Shown: positions 1 through 11,218, numbered from the stretch's first letter. The stretch: 64,000 bases of DNA from Fuscovulum blasticum DSM 2131 (GCF_003034965.1 NZ_PZKE01000001.1:1-64000), one strand, 5' to 3'. The notes: generated by a model from the letters alone, not told the origin. Translations and numbers: made by a program.

Positions 1-310
1 ATCTTCAGACAAAAAACGTGCGATCCGCCAATTCCTTGGCGTATCCCTTCGCGCCTTGTCTTCAGATTTTCCGGGGCTTCACCTTGGCTTTCGCCGCCGC
101 TTCCTTCCGTCACCGTCGCCGTTCCGCTTCGGTGAGGCGGTATTTACGGATGGTGCGCCGGACCTGCAAGAGGAAAAAAGCACGATGGGTACTTTTTTCT
201 GTCACAAAGCGAAAATCAGGCGAAATCCGGGGGTTGGCGACAGGATGGGCATCCCGGGGCCGGGATTTCGGCAAGAAAGTTGCGCCGCCAGCCGCCGTTA
301 CGGGTGCGAG
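1..310. other. Left-edge region without a supported gene
   Basis: No gene can be supported here. Several short frames are open on both strands, including one on the minus strand that reaches the window edge from a GTG near 113. None has a convincing ribosome binding site or a recognisable family. The only visible structure is an A/T-rich hairpin at 173-199. The stretch lies downstream of msrQ, so it may hold the end of that transcript and the 3' end of an unseen neighbour. Confidence 0.5.
173..199. other. A/T-rich inverted repeat, possible weak bidirectional terminator
   Basis: Two 11-base arms (GAAAAAAGCAC and GTACTTTTTTC) pair with one mismatch around a 5-base loop. A runs on one side and T runs on the other could give a U-tract in either direction. 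The stem is A/T-rich, which is atypical for a strong intrinsic terminator in this G+C-rich genome. It lies downstream of msrQ. Confidence 0.35.
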
Positions 311-931
311 TCAGGCGCTTTTGCCCTGCGCCCCCCGGCCAGGCAGCAGCCGCAGCGCCAGAAGCCCCAGCGTCAAGGCCAGATAGGCCAGCGAATCCCA
401 GGTCCAGACCTTGCCGATCATCACGAAATGCAGCGCCCCCAGCAGAATCGCCGGCCAGGCCAGCCGGTGCAGCCGGCGCCAGCGCAGCGGGCCAAGCCGG
501 CGGATCGCGGCATTGGTCGAGGTCAGCGCCAGCGGAATCAGCAGCACAAAGGCCGTGAACCCGACCAGGATATAAGGCCGCTTCACCAGATCGCCGGCGA
601 TCTGCGGCCAGCGCAGGCCCATGTCCAGCGCCAGCCAGACCAGAAAATGCAGGGCGACATAGGCGAAACCGGTCACCCCCAGCGCGCGGCGGAACTTCAG
701 CAGCCGCAGCCCCGCCCAGACCAGCGGCGTCACCGCCAGCGAGGCGATCAGGAAGCGCAGGCCCCAAAGGCCCAGCTCATGCTCCAGCGCCTTCACCGGA
801 TCGGGGCCCAGATCGCCGGCCAGGGTGCGCGCCACCAGAATCGCCAGCGGCACCGCCCCCAGCAGCCAGACCGGCCAGGTCGGCAGCCGGCGCAGCAGGC
901 CGTTCAGCCGGTCAAGCGTCGGCCGCATCAA
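311..931 (-). CDS. msrQ: MsrQ, haem-binding membrane subunit of the MsrPQ system
   Basis: A 206-residue integral membrane protein of the ferric-reductase-like family. MsrQ passes electrons from the quinone pool or flavins to periplasmic MsrP, which reduces methionine sulfoxide in oxidised envelope proteins. About six hydrophobic segments are visible. Histidines on them ([11 protein letters not shown] near 95 and ALHFVMIG near 165) are likely haem ligands. The ATG overlaps the msrP stop by four bases (ATGA), so the two are translationally coupled. Length matches the family. The partner gene upstream makes the call secure. Confidence 0.93.
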   Translation of the reverse strand: MMRPTLDRLNGLLRRLPTWPVWLLGAVPLAILVARTLAGDLGPDPVKALEHELGLWGLRFLIASLAVTPLVWAGLRLLKFRRALGVTGFAYVALHFLVWLALDMGLRWPQIAGDLVKRPYILVGFTAFVLLIPLALTSTNAAIRRLGPLRWRRLHRLAWPAILLGALHFVMIGKVWTWDSLAYLALTLGLLALRLLPGRGAQGKSA

Positions 932-1839
932 TAGTTCGTCCGCAGGTCCATGCCGGCATAAAGCCCGGCAACCTGTTCGGCATAGCCGTTGAACATCAGC
1001 GTATCCACGCGCCCGCCGAACAGGCCCGCGCCGATGCGGCGTTCGCTTGCCTGGCTCCAGCGCGGATGGTCCACCTCGGGGTTCACATTGGCATAGAAGC
1101 CGTATTCCTGCGGCTGAAGCTCATTCCAGGTGGTGCGGGGCATCTCGGCCACCAGGCTGATGCGGACAATGCTCTTGATCGACTTGAAGCCGTATTTCCA
1201 CGGCACCACCAGCCGGATCGGGGCGCCGTTCTGTTTCGGCATCGGGTCGCCGTAAAGACCCGTCGCCAGAATCGTCAGCGGATGCACGGCCTCATCCAGC
1301 CGCAGCCCTTCGCGATAGGGCCAGGGCATCGAGGCGCTGCGCTGGCCCGGCATCTCGTCCGGGCGCAGCAGGGTTTCGAAGGCCACATATTTCGCGCCGG
1401 ACTGAACGCCGACCCGGTTCAGCAGCCCGGCAAGTTCAAAACCGATCCAGGGAACGACCATGCTCCAGGCTTCCACGCAGCGCAGGCGGTAGATGCGTTC
1501 CTCAAGCGGCTGGTCCTTCATCACATCGGCCAGGTCATAGCTGCCGGGCCGGTCCACCAGACCGTCGATGGTGATCGACCAGGGGTCGGTGGTCAGCGAC
1601 CCCGCATAGGCGGCCGGATCGGACTTGCCGAAACCGAATTCATAGAAGTTGTTGTACGAGGTGATGTCCTCAAGGCTGTTCGGCGCCGCGTCGGTGGACA
1701 GCGGGCTTTTCGCCGCCTCGATCCGGGCCAGCGCCGGGGTCGCGGTCAGGGTGGCCAGACCGGCCATGATCTGGCGGCGGTTCAGCCAGTCCGCACGCGG
1801 GGTGACGGCAGACCAGGAAAGATCGGGTTTCCAGCGCAT
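928..1839 (-). CDS. msrP: MsrP, periplasmic protein-methionine-sulfoxide reductase, molybdopterin subunit
   Basis: About 303 residues when started at ATG 1839; a longer frame begins upstream but the N-terminus fits better here. The sequence opens with a twin-arginine signal ([19 protein letters not shown]), so the folded molybdenum protein is exported by Tat. The oxidoreductase core includes [17 protein letters not shown], whose Cys is the expected molybdenum ligand. It repairs oxidised methionines in periplasmic proteins using electrons from MsrQ, encoded immediately downstream with a 4-base overlap. The family, formerly YedY, is usually 300-335 residues. Confidence 0.93.
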   Translation of the reverse strand: MRWKPDLSWSAVTPRADWLNRRQIMAGLATLTATPALARIEAAKSPLSTDAAPNSLEDITSYNNFYEFGFGKSDPAAYAGSLTTDPWSITIDGLVDRPGSYDLADVMKDQPLEERIYRLRCVEAWSMVVPWIGFELAGLLNRVGVQSGAKYVAFETLLRPDEMPGQRSASMPWPYREGLRLDEAVHPLTILATGLYGDPMPKQNGAPIRLVVPWKYGFKSIKSIVRISLVAEMPRTTWNELQPQEYGFYANVNPEVDHPRWSQASERRIGAGLFGGRVDTLMFNGYAEQVAGLYAGMDLRTNY

Positions 1840-2102
1840 CGCAACAGGCCTTCCGTTCAAACAGGGACAGATTATCAAGCTCTGCCGCAAACACTACGGC
1901 AGGAATTCAGCGATTGCGTCATCACGCCCGCTCAAGCCGTTTCACCATAGATTGACTGGCCATCGCGGCGGGCCGCGGCTTAGCGCGCCGGGGCCCTGCG
2001 GCAAGGCCCGGTCACGCGAGGGTGACCGTGATCCGGACGGTCCGCGCAGCGGTAGAATGGGGGCCTAAAACGGCAGAGACCATGATCCACAGGAGAGAGA
2101 CC

Positions 2103-2582
2103 ATGATCCGCAGAACCTTTCTGGCCCTGACCGCCGCCACCGCCTTTGCCCTTCCCGCCGCTGCCCAGGACAAGGATATTGTCGATACCGCCGTTGCAGC
2201 CGGCAGCTTCACCACGCTGGTTGCCGCCGTGCAGGCGGCGGGGCTGGTTGACACGCTCAAGGGCGAAGGCCCCTTCACCGTGTTCGCGCCGACCGACGCC
2301 GCCTTTGCCGCGCTGCCTGCCGGCACGGTGGAAGACCTGCTCAAGCCCGAGAACAAGGACAAGCTGGTGTCGATCCTGACCTATCACGTCGTTCCGGGGA
2401 AGGTGATGTCCACCGACCTGACCGAAGGGATGAAGGCCGCCACCGTGAACGGCAAGGAAGTCACCATCACGCTGGATGGTGGGCCCAAGGTGAACGGGGC
2501 CATGATTTCGGGGCCGGATGTGGCGGCGTCGAACGGCGTGATCCATGTGATCGACGCGGTGATCCTGCCGCCCGAGGGCTGA
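2103..2582 (+). CDS. Secreted fasciclin (FAS1) domain protein
   Basis: A 159-residue protein with a clear Sec signal peptide ([22 protein letters not shown]) followed by one FAS1 domain. The domain carries the hallmark [15 protein letters not shown] near residue 60 and a C-terminal [17 protein letters not shown]1 domains mediate adhesion or matrix binding; the bacterial role of this single-domain form is not settled. The ATG at 2103 was chosen over an in-frame upstream ATG because it gives the signal peptide. The gene stands alone, divergent from msrP, and is followed by a hairpin. Confidence 0.9.
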   Translation: MIRRTFLALTAATAFALPAAAQDKDIVDTAVAAGSFTTLVAAVQAAGLVDTLKGEGPFTVFAPTDAAFAALPAGTVEDLLKPENKDKLVSILTYHVVPGKVMSTDLTEGMKAATVNGKEVTITLDGGPKVNGAMISGPDVAASNGVIHVIDAVILPPEG

Positions 2583-2605
2583 GCCCCCGCGACGGCACCT
2601 GAAAC

Positions 2606-2633
2606 GGTCGCAGGGGCCTTGGCCCTTGCGACC
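2606..2633 (+). terminator. Hairpin after the fasciclin gene, possible terminator
   Basis: An inverted repeat with GGTCGCAGGGG on the left and CCCTTGCGACC on the right starts about 24 bases after the fasciclin stop. No T-run follows, so it may be a weak or factor-assisted terminator or an mRNA-stabilising stem. Confidence 0.45.
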
Positions 2634-2707
2634 GGGGCGGGGGGTTCAGGACGGTTAATGATTGATTGCAGTATCCCTGCCCGGTCTGGCTGCCCCCGAA
2701 AGGGCAG

Positions 2708-3118
2708 TCAGCGCCGGCGGAACAGCAGCAACCCCAGCACCAGACCCGCCACCCCGGCACTGGCAAGCGCGGTCAGCGGCGAGGTGGCGCCAACCTCGGA
2801 CCGGGCGAAATCGGCCAGCTTGGCCGCCTCGCGCCGCATCTCGGCCAGCGCGGGGTTCGCCCGGCGCGCCGTCAGGCTGTAGACACCCAGGAACACCAGC
2901 CCCATCACCATGGCCCCGGCGGCAATGATCAGCGCGGCGGCCAGCGGCGTTGTCACCTGCGCCAGCCAGATGCCCAGCGCCACCACAAGGCTTGCCAGCG
3001 CCAGCCCGAAGAACAGCGTTGCCAGCACCAGAAGCGCGATGCTTTGCCCGATGCGCCGCCGCGTATCGCGCAGGGCCAGACGCGCCAGCGCGGCCATCAG
3101 GGCAAGGCTGCCGTTCAT
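2708..3118 (-). CDS. Holin-X-like (phage holin superfamily) membrane protein
   Basis: A 136-residue protein starting at ATG 3118. Two long hydrophobic hairpin segments lie at about residues 22-45 and 50-75, then an amphipathic stretch, then a short C-terminal hydrophobic anchor ending in LLFRRR. This layout matches the chromosomal holin-X/DUF1469-type families, which are usually not lytic and accompany ElaB/DUF883-type proteins. It begins 4 bases after the DUF883-like stop, so the two probably share a transcript. Its function is unknown, and nothing suggests a prophage. Confidence 0.7.
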   Translation of the reverse strand: MNGSLALMAALARLALRDTRRRIGQSIALLVLATLFFGLALASLVVALGIWLAQVTTPLAAALIIAAGAMVMGLVFLGVYSLTARRANPALAEMRREAAKLADFARSEVGATSPLTALASAGVAGLVLGLLLFRRR

Positions 3119-3122
3119 CCGC

Positions 3123-3476
3123 CTATCTCCGCGACAGAAGAAGGCCGAGGAACAGCCCGATCCCGGCCGCGATCCCCAGCGCCTTGACCGGCTCGTTGCG
3201 GGTGAATGCCTCAACCTCGCCCTGCACGCCGGCCAGCCGTTCGCGTGCCTCGGTCAGCTTTTCCTCGGCCGCCTCCTGCGCGCCCGCCACACCGGCGCGG
3301 GCGGCGGCCGCGCCCGAACGGCCCATGACCGCCAGCGTCTCGGACATTCTGGTGATCTCGTCGCGAAGATCGTCGAACTGGCCGCGCAGCACCTCGGCCA
3401 GACCCGGGTCCAGCGCCTCCAGCGCCTTTTGCAGATCGGCCTCGGTCGGTTTCGCGGCTTTCGGATTTCGTGCCAT
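3123..3476 (-). CDS. DUF883/ElaB-like membrane-anchored protein
   Basis: A 117-residue protein. A charged, probably coiled helical region fills residues 10-90 (QFDDLRDEITRMSETLAV). A single C-terminal hydrophobic anchor follows (ALGIAAGIGLFLGLLLSRR). This is the layout of ElaB/YqjD/DUF883 proteins, several of which tether ribosomes or stress factors to the inner membrane. The start at 3476 is preceded by a good Shine-Dalgarno (AAGGAGG, 8-base spacing). It sits between the AI-2E-type permease gene and the holin-like gene, in the same orientation. Confidence 0.75.
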   Translation of the reverse strand: MARNPKAAKPTEADLQKALEALDPGLAEVLRGQFDDLRDEITRMSETLAVMGRSGAAAARAGVAGAQEAAEEKLTEARERLAGVQGEVEAFTRNEPVKALGIAAGIGLFLGLLLSRR

Positions 3477-3502
3477 GGCATGTGCCTCCTTACGGCGTGA
3501 CA

Positions 3503-5419
3503 TCAGTCAGCGGCCTTTTTCCGCCTGCGGCTGGCCGCGCGGGCCAGCGGACGGGCAGACTGGGCCAGCTTGCGCGGCTCTGCCTTGATAAAGGCAGCCT
3601 CAAGCGCGGCGTCAATCGTGGTGCAGACGAAATCGGCGCCAATCTCTTCGGCTTCCTTGGCCTTTTCCTGCCCCACCGGCTGCGGCAGGCGCGGGCCTGC
3701 GGCCAGGCTCAGCACCTCGGGCGGCATCTGCCAGATCACCACGCCCACGCGCAGATGCGGCGCCGCCCGCTTGAGCCGCCGGATATGCAGCAGTGAGGCA
3801 CGGGTCGGCGTCGGATCAAGAAAGCACAGGACCAGACAATCCTGGTGTTCAAGGTCAAGCGAGGCCATGCGCGCCGGTGTCAGCGTCTCATAGCCATGGG
3901 CCTGCGCCTCGGCGCCCTCGACCGTCATCGCCTGCGCCAGCATCGCCGCCGTGACATCATCGCTGGGCCAGCGCCCGCCGATACAGGCCACGCGGAACCC
4001 GCCGCCCGGGGCCGGTTCATCCCCCTCTTCGGGCGGGGCAAGCCGTTCTTCCTCGGCCATGGTTTCCAGATTGGCGACAAGCCTCTGCGCCGCATCGGCA
4101 AGCCGGGCCTCCTGCTCTGCGGTCAGAACGCCCCGGTCCCGGTCATCCTGCGCCTGCAACAGCGCCGGAATCGCGACTGACTGGTAATAGTCGGCCAGCG
4201 CCATGTCCTCCAGGTCGGCTCCTGCCTGAAAGGTGGTCTCGACCGCATCGCCCACCAGCAGGCGCTGATACAGCCGCACATGCGGGTAAAGCACAGGCTC
4301 ATCGCCCAGCAGAATGTCGAACAGCTCGAACTGCGGGATGTGGCGGCCCAGAACCACCAGGCACACCGTCAGCGGCGTGGACAGCACCAGCCCCAGCGGT
4401 CCCCAGAGAAACGTCCAGACAATCGCCGCTAGGATGATGGCCAGCGGGCTAAGGCCCGTGCGCGATCCGTAAAGCCACGGCTCGACCACATTCGAGGTGA
4501 CAAGCTCGACCGTGGCGAACAGCGCCGCCGTCCACAGCACGGCCGACCAGTCGGGCGATACGGCAAAGGCCAGGAACAGCGGAAAGGCCGCCGACAGCAC
4601 CGACCCGATATAGGGCACAAAGCGCAGGACCAGCGTCAGCAGCCCCCACAGCACCGCATTGGGAATCCCGATCAGCCAAAGCCCGATGCCAATCGGAATG
4701 GCATAGATCGCATTCACCAGAAGCTGCACCAGCAGATAGGTGGCCACCCGCGACCCGGCTTCTTGCAGCACCTGCGTGGTGCGGTGAATGTCATGCGCCC
4801 CGACAATGCGGATGAAGCGTTCGCGAAGCTGTTCCCGCTCCAGCAGCATGAAGATCACCACCACCACGACAAGCCCGGTCGTGGCGATGGGGCTGACCAG
4901 CGGCACCACCAGATCCTGCAACATCTGCAAGACATTGCTGCGCTCAACCACCTCAACCTGCATCGGCCGGCCCGTCGCATCGCCGCCCCCGGGCAGCGCC
5001 GACCCGATCTCGGCATTGACCGCCGCAATCATCTCGGACAGCCGCCCGGCAAGGCCGCCCCCGCCGCCCGCCTCTTTCAGCGTCTCGACCTTGGCAATGA
5101 TATTGGCCTGAAAGGTGGGCAGGTTGCGCGCCAGCTCGCCAAGCTGCCCGATCATCACCAGCGACAACAGCGCGATCAGCGCGAAGGCGACAAAGACGGT
5201 GGCCAGCACCGCCGCAAGCTGCGGCACACCCCGGCGCCGCAGCGCGGCCACCAGCGGCGACAGCGCAAAGGTGATCAGCACCGCAATGGCCAGCGGCAGG
5301 AAGATATCCTGCGCCAGATACAGCACCGCCGCGACCGCCACGATGGTGGCCAGACGCGGCAGCGTGATCCGGCGCGGCGCGCCGTCCACCTCGGCGGCAG
5401 GGATGGCAGGCTCCGACAT
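3503..5419 (-). CDS. AI-2E family (PerM-type) transporter with a long C-terminal extension
   Basis: A 638-residue polytopic membrane protein. The first ~360 residues carry the PerM/TqsA-type core of about eight membrane segments, including GLLTLVLRFVPYIGSVLSA. This family exports small molecules or exchanges ions; the autoinducer-2 link is known for only a few members. Residues ~370-638 are soluble: a helical acidic segment, then a Rossmann/B12-binding-like alpha/beta domain (FRVACIGGRWPSDD near 490), then a basic tail ending RRRKKAAD. The start at 5419 follows AAGGGGG. The usual family length is nearer 350, so the tail is the notable part. Confidence 0.85.
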   Translation of the reverse strand: MSEPAIPAAEVDGAPRRITLPRLATIVAVAAVLYLAQDIFLPLAIAVLITFALSPLVAALRRRGVPQLAAVLATVFVAFALIALLSLVMIGQLGELARNLPTFQANIIAKVETLKEAGGGGGLAGRLSEMIAAVNAEIGSALPGGGDATGRPMQVEVVERSNVLQMLQDLVVPLVSPIATTGLVVVVVIFMLLEREQLRERFIRIVGAHDIHRTTQVLQEAGSRVATYLLVQLLVNAIYAIPIGIGLWLIGIPNAVLWGLLTLVLRFVPYIGSVLSAAFPLFLAFAVSPDWSAVLWTAALFATVELVTSNVVEPWLYGSRTGLSPLAIILAAIVWTFLWGPLGLVLSTPLTVCLVVLGRHIPQFELFDILLGDEPVLYPHVRLYQRLLVGDAVETTFQAGADLEDMALADYYQSVAIPALLQAQDDRDRGVLTAEQEARLADAAQRLVANLETMAEEERLAPPEEGDEPAPGGGFRVACIGGRWPSDDVTAAMLAQAMTVEGAEAQAHGYETLTPARMASLDLEHQDCLVLCFLDPTPTRASLLHIRRLKRAAPHLRVGVVIWQMPPEVLSLAAGPRLPQPVGQEKAKEAEEIGADFVCTTIDAALEAAFIKAEPRKLAQSARPLARAASRRRKKAAD

Positions 5420-5577
5420 CTTGCCCCCTTCAGACACGCGATATGCCGGGCGACTGTGCGGGCCAGCGGCGGCTTTGGCAAGCCGCAGCGGCATCGGTGG
5501 ACATCGCCCCGCCGTCCGGGCCATTCTTGCCCTTCGGTCCCGGCAGTGCGGGCCGGTGCAACGGGGGCAAACCAGAC

Positions 5578-6237
5578 ATGCGGTCCTTCGATTTCAGTTC
5601 CTGGCAGGGCATCGCCACGACAGTCCTCGGGATGCTGATGTTCGCGCTGTTTGCCGTGGGCATCCGGGTGCTGATGATGCTGACGATCCAGCAGCGCCAG
5701 CAGCGGATGAACCGACAGATCAACGAACGGCTGAAAACCCTGATCTCCGCCTATCGCACGCTGGGCGGATCGTTCACCGGGGAACTGACGGTCAGCCCGG
5801 CGCATCTGCGCGAACTGGCCGCGCAGGCCGAGGGCGAAGCCCCGGCCGGCACCCCGCCCTCAGACCGGCCCCGGCGCATCCGCGATGCGGTTGAAGCGGC
5901 CCTGTCCGACATTCTTCTTCTGGGCACGGAAGATCAGGTCCGTCTGGCCGCGCAGGCCGCCGCCGACATGGCGGCCGGGCGCCCGATCCAGACGGCAGAG
6001 CTGGTGATCGCGCTACGCAACTATATCCGGCTGGCGCTGGATCTTGACGCGATCCCCGACACGGTTGCCATTCCGCTGCAAGGCCCCACACGCCCGCAAT
6101 CCGGCGGCGGTCGCAGCACCGGCAAGGCCGAAGCGGGCCGCGACCGCGCCGGTGGGGGCGGAAGTGGCGGTGGTGGCGGTATGGGAATGGGCCTTGGCCT
6201 TGCCGGGGGCCGCAGCGGCGATTCCGATCCGACATAG
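5578..6237 (+). CDS. Membrane-anchored protein of unknown function with glycine-rich tail
   Basis: A 219-residue protein not recognised to family level. It has one N-terminal membrane segment (residues ~10-36), then a cytoplasmic helical region with two conserved-looking stretches (ISAYRTLGGSFTGELTV and ILLLGTEDQVRLAAQAAADM). The C-terminus is low complexity and rich in Gly and Met (~GGGGSGGGGGMGMGLGLAGG). It is divergent from the AI-2E-type permease gene and is followed by a strong bidirectional terminator. The single anchor and cytosolic helices would suit a scaffold or regulatory role, but this is a guess. Confidence 0.75.
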   Translation: MRSFDFSSWQGIATTVLGMLMFALFAVGIRVLMMLTIQQRQQRMNRQINERLKTLISAYRTLGGSFTGELTVSPAHLRELAAQAEGEAPAGTPPSDRPRRIRDAVEAALSDILLLGTEDQVRLAAQAAADMAAGRPIQTAELVIALRNYIRLALDLDAIPDTVAIPLQGPTRPQSGGGRSTGKAEAGRDRAGGGGSGGGGGMGMGLGLAGGRSGDSDPT

Positions 6238-6240
6238 CAA

Positions 6241-6262
6241 AAGGGGGCCTTTCGGCCCCCTT
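6241..6262. terminator. Bidirectional intrinsic terminator between the Gly-rich protein gene and clpB
   Basis: A perfect 9-base stem (AAGGGGGCC and GGCCCCCTT) closes a TTTC tetraloop between two convergent genes. It starts three bases after the upstream stop codon and can serve both strands. Confidence 0.8.
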
Positions 6263-6268
6263 CCGGTT

Positions 6269-8884
<2,616 letters not shown>

Positions 8885-8959
8885 CCGTTCTCTCCTTTTC
8901 ATCAAGCACCGCCGGGAAGACGCCCTGAAAAGGCACGCCCACCACTGGCCTTGTCCCTC

Positions 8960-8988
8960 AGATGGGGGCGGTTTCCGGCGCCTTCAAG
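8960..8988 (-). promoter_or_regulatory. RpoH (sigma-32) heat-shock promoter of clpB
   Basis: Read on the minus strand, a -35 element CTTGAAG (8982-8988) and a -10 element CCCCATCT (8960-8967) are separated by 14 bases. This matches the sigma-32 consensus (CTTGAAA, then CCCCAT-T). It lies upstream of the clpB ATG with a leader of roughly 70 bases, the expected setting for a heat-shock chaperone gene. Confidence 0.78.
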
Positions 8989-9167
8989 CGGCACGGGCCG
9001 GGCGGCGCAAATTTTCCGGCGGCTTTCCGCGGGCATCCCCCGGCCGACCTTTTTCCGCCGATGCCCGGGCGCGGTTTGGGCGGGTTTCGCCGGCCCCCGC
9101 GGCACCGGGCTTGCGCCGGTGGGGGGCTGCGGTCAGGTGGTCGCGAACAACGTGCAGGAGAAACGCC

Positions 9168-9629
9168 ATGCGGGATGTACTGGAACCGATCCTGCCCGTC
9201 GTGCCGGTGGAAGGTATCGCGCTGCACATCGGCCGTTCGGGCCTGTCGATGGGCGATCCGTGCGAGGCCCAGCTTCTGCCGGACGGGCATGTCGGCATCT
9301 TCGCGCGGGTGCGCCAACGGTTCCTGGGCCTGATCCCGCTCTGGCGGCAGGGCTATCTGGGCCATGTCGGCCCCGTGGCCGGTCAGGTGCTGACGCCCGC
9401 CCTGCTGGACGGCGCCACCCTGCGGTTGCGCGTCGTGCAACTGACCCCCGAACATCTGGCCGGCGCGGGAATGCCGGAAATCCTGATCTCGGTCTGGGGC
9501 GATACGCGCTGGCTGGCACCGTTCCTGGCGGTGCCCCCCGCCTTTGCCCCCGATGCGCCGGAAGACGGGTTCGACAACACAACGCCTGATGACGCACCGC
9601 CCGCCAGAAGCGGCCGCCGGGCGCGCTAG
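9168..9629 (+). CDS. Conserved-looking cytoplasmic protein of unknown function
   Basis: A 153-residue protein that I do not recognise. It has no signal peptide or membrane segment. The core (residues ~14-115) looks beta-rich, with GIALHIGRSGLSMGDPCEA, a basic patch RVRQRFLGLIPLWRQGYLGHVG, and EILISVWGDTRWLAP. The last 30 residues are acidic, then Arg-rich and probably disordered. The start at 9168 follows CAGGAGAA at good spacing. It is divergent from clpB and convergent with cutC. A HIRAN-like or small beta-barrel fold is possible but unproven. Confidence 0.7.
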   Translation: MRDVLEPILPVVPVEGIALHIGRSGLSMGDPCEAQLLPDGHVGIFARVRQRFLGLIPLWRQGYLGHVGPVAGQVLTPALLDGATLRLRVVQLTPEHLAGAGMPEILISVWGDTRWLAPFLAVPPAFAPDAPEDGFDNTTPDDAPPARSGRRAR

Positions 9630-9638
9630 GCCGCCGCC

Positions 9639-10349
9639 TCAGCGCACCGCCGCGCAGAAGGCGCGCACGCGGTCGGCGTCGGTGCGCAGCCCCACGGCAA
9701 AGCCAAGCGCGGCAAGGCGCGGGTTGCCGCCTTGCCCCGGCAGGCTGCAAGATCCATGCAGTTCCCGCGCGCCGATCGCCACGAAGCGGGCGGCATTCTC
9801 CGGCCCGATGCCCGACCCCGGCATGATGGAAATGCGCCCCGCCGCCTGCGCGATCCGCGCAGCAATCTCGGGCAGCGCCTGATCGGCCCGCACCGCCCCG
9901 CCCGAGGTCAGGATGCGCCGGAACCCCAGCTCCACCGCGGTTTCCAGCGCCTCGGCCCGGTCGGGCACCAGATCGAAGCAGCGGTGCAGCGTCAGGTCCA
10001 GCCCCTCGGCCGCCTTCACCAGCCGGGCCAGCAGCGCCTGATCCAGCCGCCCGTCGGGCAATTGCGCGCCCAGCACCACCCCGGCCATCCCGGCGGCGCG
10101 GGCGGCGGTGATATCCGCCTCCATCACCGCCGCCTCGGACGGGGTAAAGACGAAATCGCCGGGCCGGGGCCGGATCAGCGCCATCGCCGGCACCCCTGAC
10201 CGCCCCGCCAGGCACATCAGCCCTGCCGAAGGTGTCAGCCCGCCCAGCGGCAGCGCCGAACACAGTTCAACCCGGTCGGCCCCGCCCGCCACCGCCGCGG
10301 CCAGCCCTTCGGCACCATCGACGCAGATTTCAACCGTCACGCGGGCCAT
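9639..10349 (-). CDS. cutC: CutC family protein (copper homeostasis)
   Basis: A 236-residue TIM-barrel protein with CutC hallmarks: VEICVDGAEGLAAAVAGGADRVELCSAL split across residues 5-32, LIRPRPGDFVFTP near 58, LTLHRCFDLVPD near 120, RILTSGGA near 146 and ISIMPGSGI near 172. CutC was tied to copper tolerance in E. coli, but its biochemical role is unsettled. Its ATG lies 13 bases inside the 3' end of the upstream ROK kinase gene, so the pair is co-transcribed. A link to sugar metabolism through that neighbour is possible. Confidence 0.92.
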   Translation of the reverse strand: MARVTVEICVDGAEGLAAAVAGGADRVELCSALPLGGLTPSAGLMCLAGRSGVPAMALIRPRPGDFVFTPSEAAVMEADITAARAAGMAGVVLGAQLPDGRLDQALLARLVKAAEGLDLTLHRCFDLVPDRAEALETAVELGFRRILTSGGAVRADQALPEIAARIAQAAGRISIMPGSGIGPENAARFVAIGARELHGSCSLPGQGGNPRLAALGFAVGLRTDADRVRAFCAAVR

Positions 10350-11218
10350 GCCAGTTCCCCTGCCTGCGCCGCCCCCAGAATCCCCGCATCCGGCCCGCAG
10401 GTGGCGGGCACCACCAGCGGCCCCGGCGGGCGCCGCAGCACGCAGTCGCGCACCGCCTGATCCAGCCAGCCGATCAGTGCATGGTCGTTCGACAACCCGC
10501 CCCCCGCCGGCACCAGCGTCGCGCCGACCGTGTTCACCACCATGGCCAGCGGCCCCGCCACCAGATCGCGCCACAGCTCCAGCGTTGCCGTCGCCCCCGG
10601 CTCGCCCGCGCGCCAGCGGGCCACGATGTCGCGCGTGTGCAGCGCCTCGCCCCCGCTGCGGGCGTGGTGCAGCCGTTCCATGCCGCGTGCCCCGCCAATG
10701 GTGTCCAGGCACCCCACCTGACCGCAGCCACACGGCAGCGCATGGGGCGCATGGATCACCGGGCCATGCCCCCATTCCCCGGCATAGCCCCCCGCCCCCG
10801 TGACCAGCCGCCCGTCGATCACCAGCCCGCCGCCAACGCCGGTGCCCAGGATGATGCCGAACACATTGCGATGCCCGCGCGCCGCGCCCAGCCGCGCCTC
10901 GGCCAGCGCAAAGCAATCGGCATCGTTCAGCACCAGAACTGGCAGCGCCAGCCGTTCCGTCAGCGCGGGGCCCAGCGTCAGCCCGTCGATGCAGGGAATA
11001 TTGGCCACCTTGCCGGCCCCCGTCTCGGGGTCCACCACGCCGGGCACCGAAAGCGCCAGCCCGCGCGGGCGGCGGTCGCCCACGAACCCGCCAATCACGC
11101 GGACAAAGGCATCAAGATCCCCGGCCGGCGTCTCGGCCTCGCCCAGCCGCTCCATCGCCTGCCCGTCCCACAGCCCGGCCCGGATGCGGCTGCCGCCGAT
11201 GTCAAAGGAAAGGATCAT
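10337..11218 (-). CDS. nagK: ROK family sugar kinase, probably N-acetylglucosamine kinase
   Basis: 293 residues starting at ATG 11218. The N-terminal ATP-binding motif (LSFDIGGSRIRAGLWDG), phosphate-2 motif (GIILGTGVGGGLV near 112), catalytic Asp region (VLNDADCFALAEARLG) and zinc motif (CGCGQVGCLD) are all present and in order. ROK kinases phosphorylate glucose, GlcNAc or ManNAc in the cytosol. The motif spacing resembles NagK, but substrate cannot be read from sequence alone. It overlaps cutC by 13 bases and is divergent from pyrF. Confidence 0.82.
   Translation of the reverse strand: MILSFDIGGSRIRAGLWDGQAMERLGEAETPAGDLDAFVRVIGGFVGDRRPRGLALSVPGVVDPETGAGKVANIPCIDGLTLGPALTERLALPVLVLNDADCFALAEARLGAARGHRNVFGIILGTGVGGGLVIDGRLVTGAGGYAGEWGHGPVIHAPHALPCGCGQVGCLDTIGGARGMERLHHARSGGEALHTRDIVARWRAGEPGATATLELWRDLVAGPLAMVVNTVGATLVPAGGGLSNDHALIGWLDQAVRDCVLRRPPGPLVVPATCGPDAGILGAAQAGELAWPA

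Noticed and set aside
1-113. Open minus-strand frame from a GTG at 113 running off the left edge
   Set aside because: No ribosome site, no recognisable family in about 37 codons, and other frames are equally open. It could be a real partial gene but the window does not show it.
56-934. 292-codon plus-strand frame opposite msrQ
   Set aside because: Gln/Arg/Pro-rich product, antisense to a clear MsrQ gene; typical G+C-driven shadow frame.
2708-3118. Prophage holin
   Set aside because: Only the fold class is holin-like; no phage genes surround it and its neighbours are ordinary membrane proteins.
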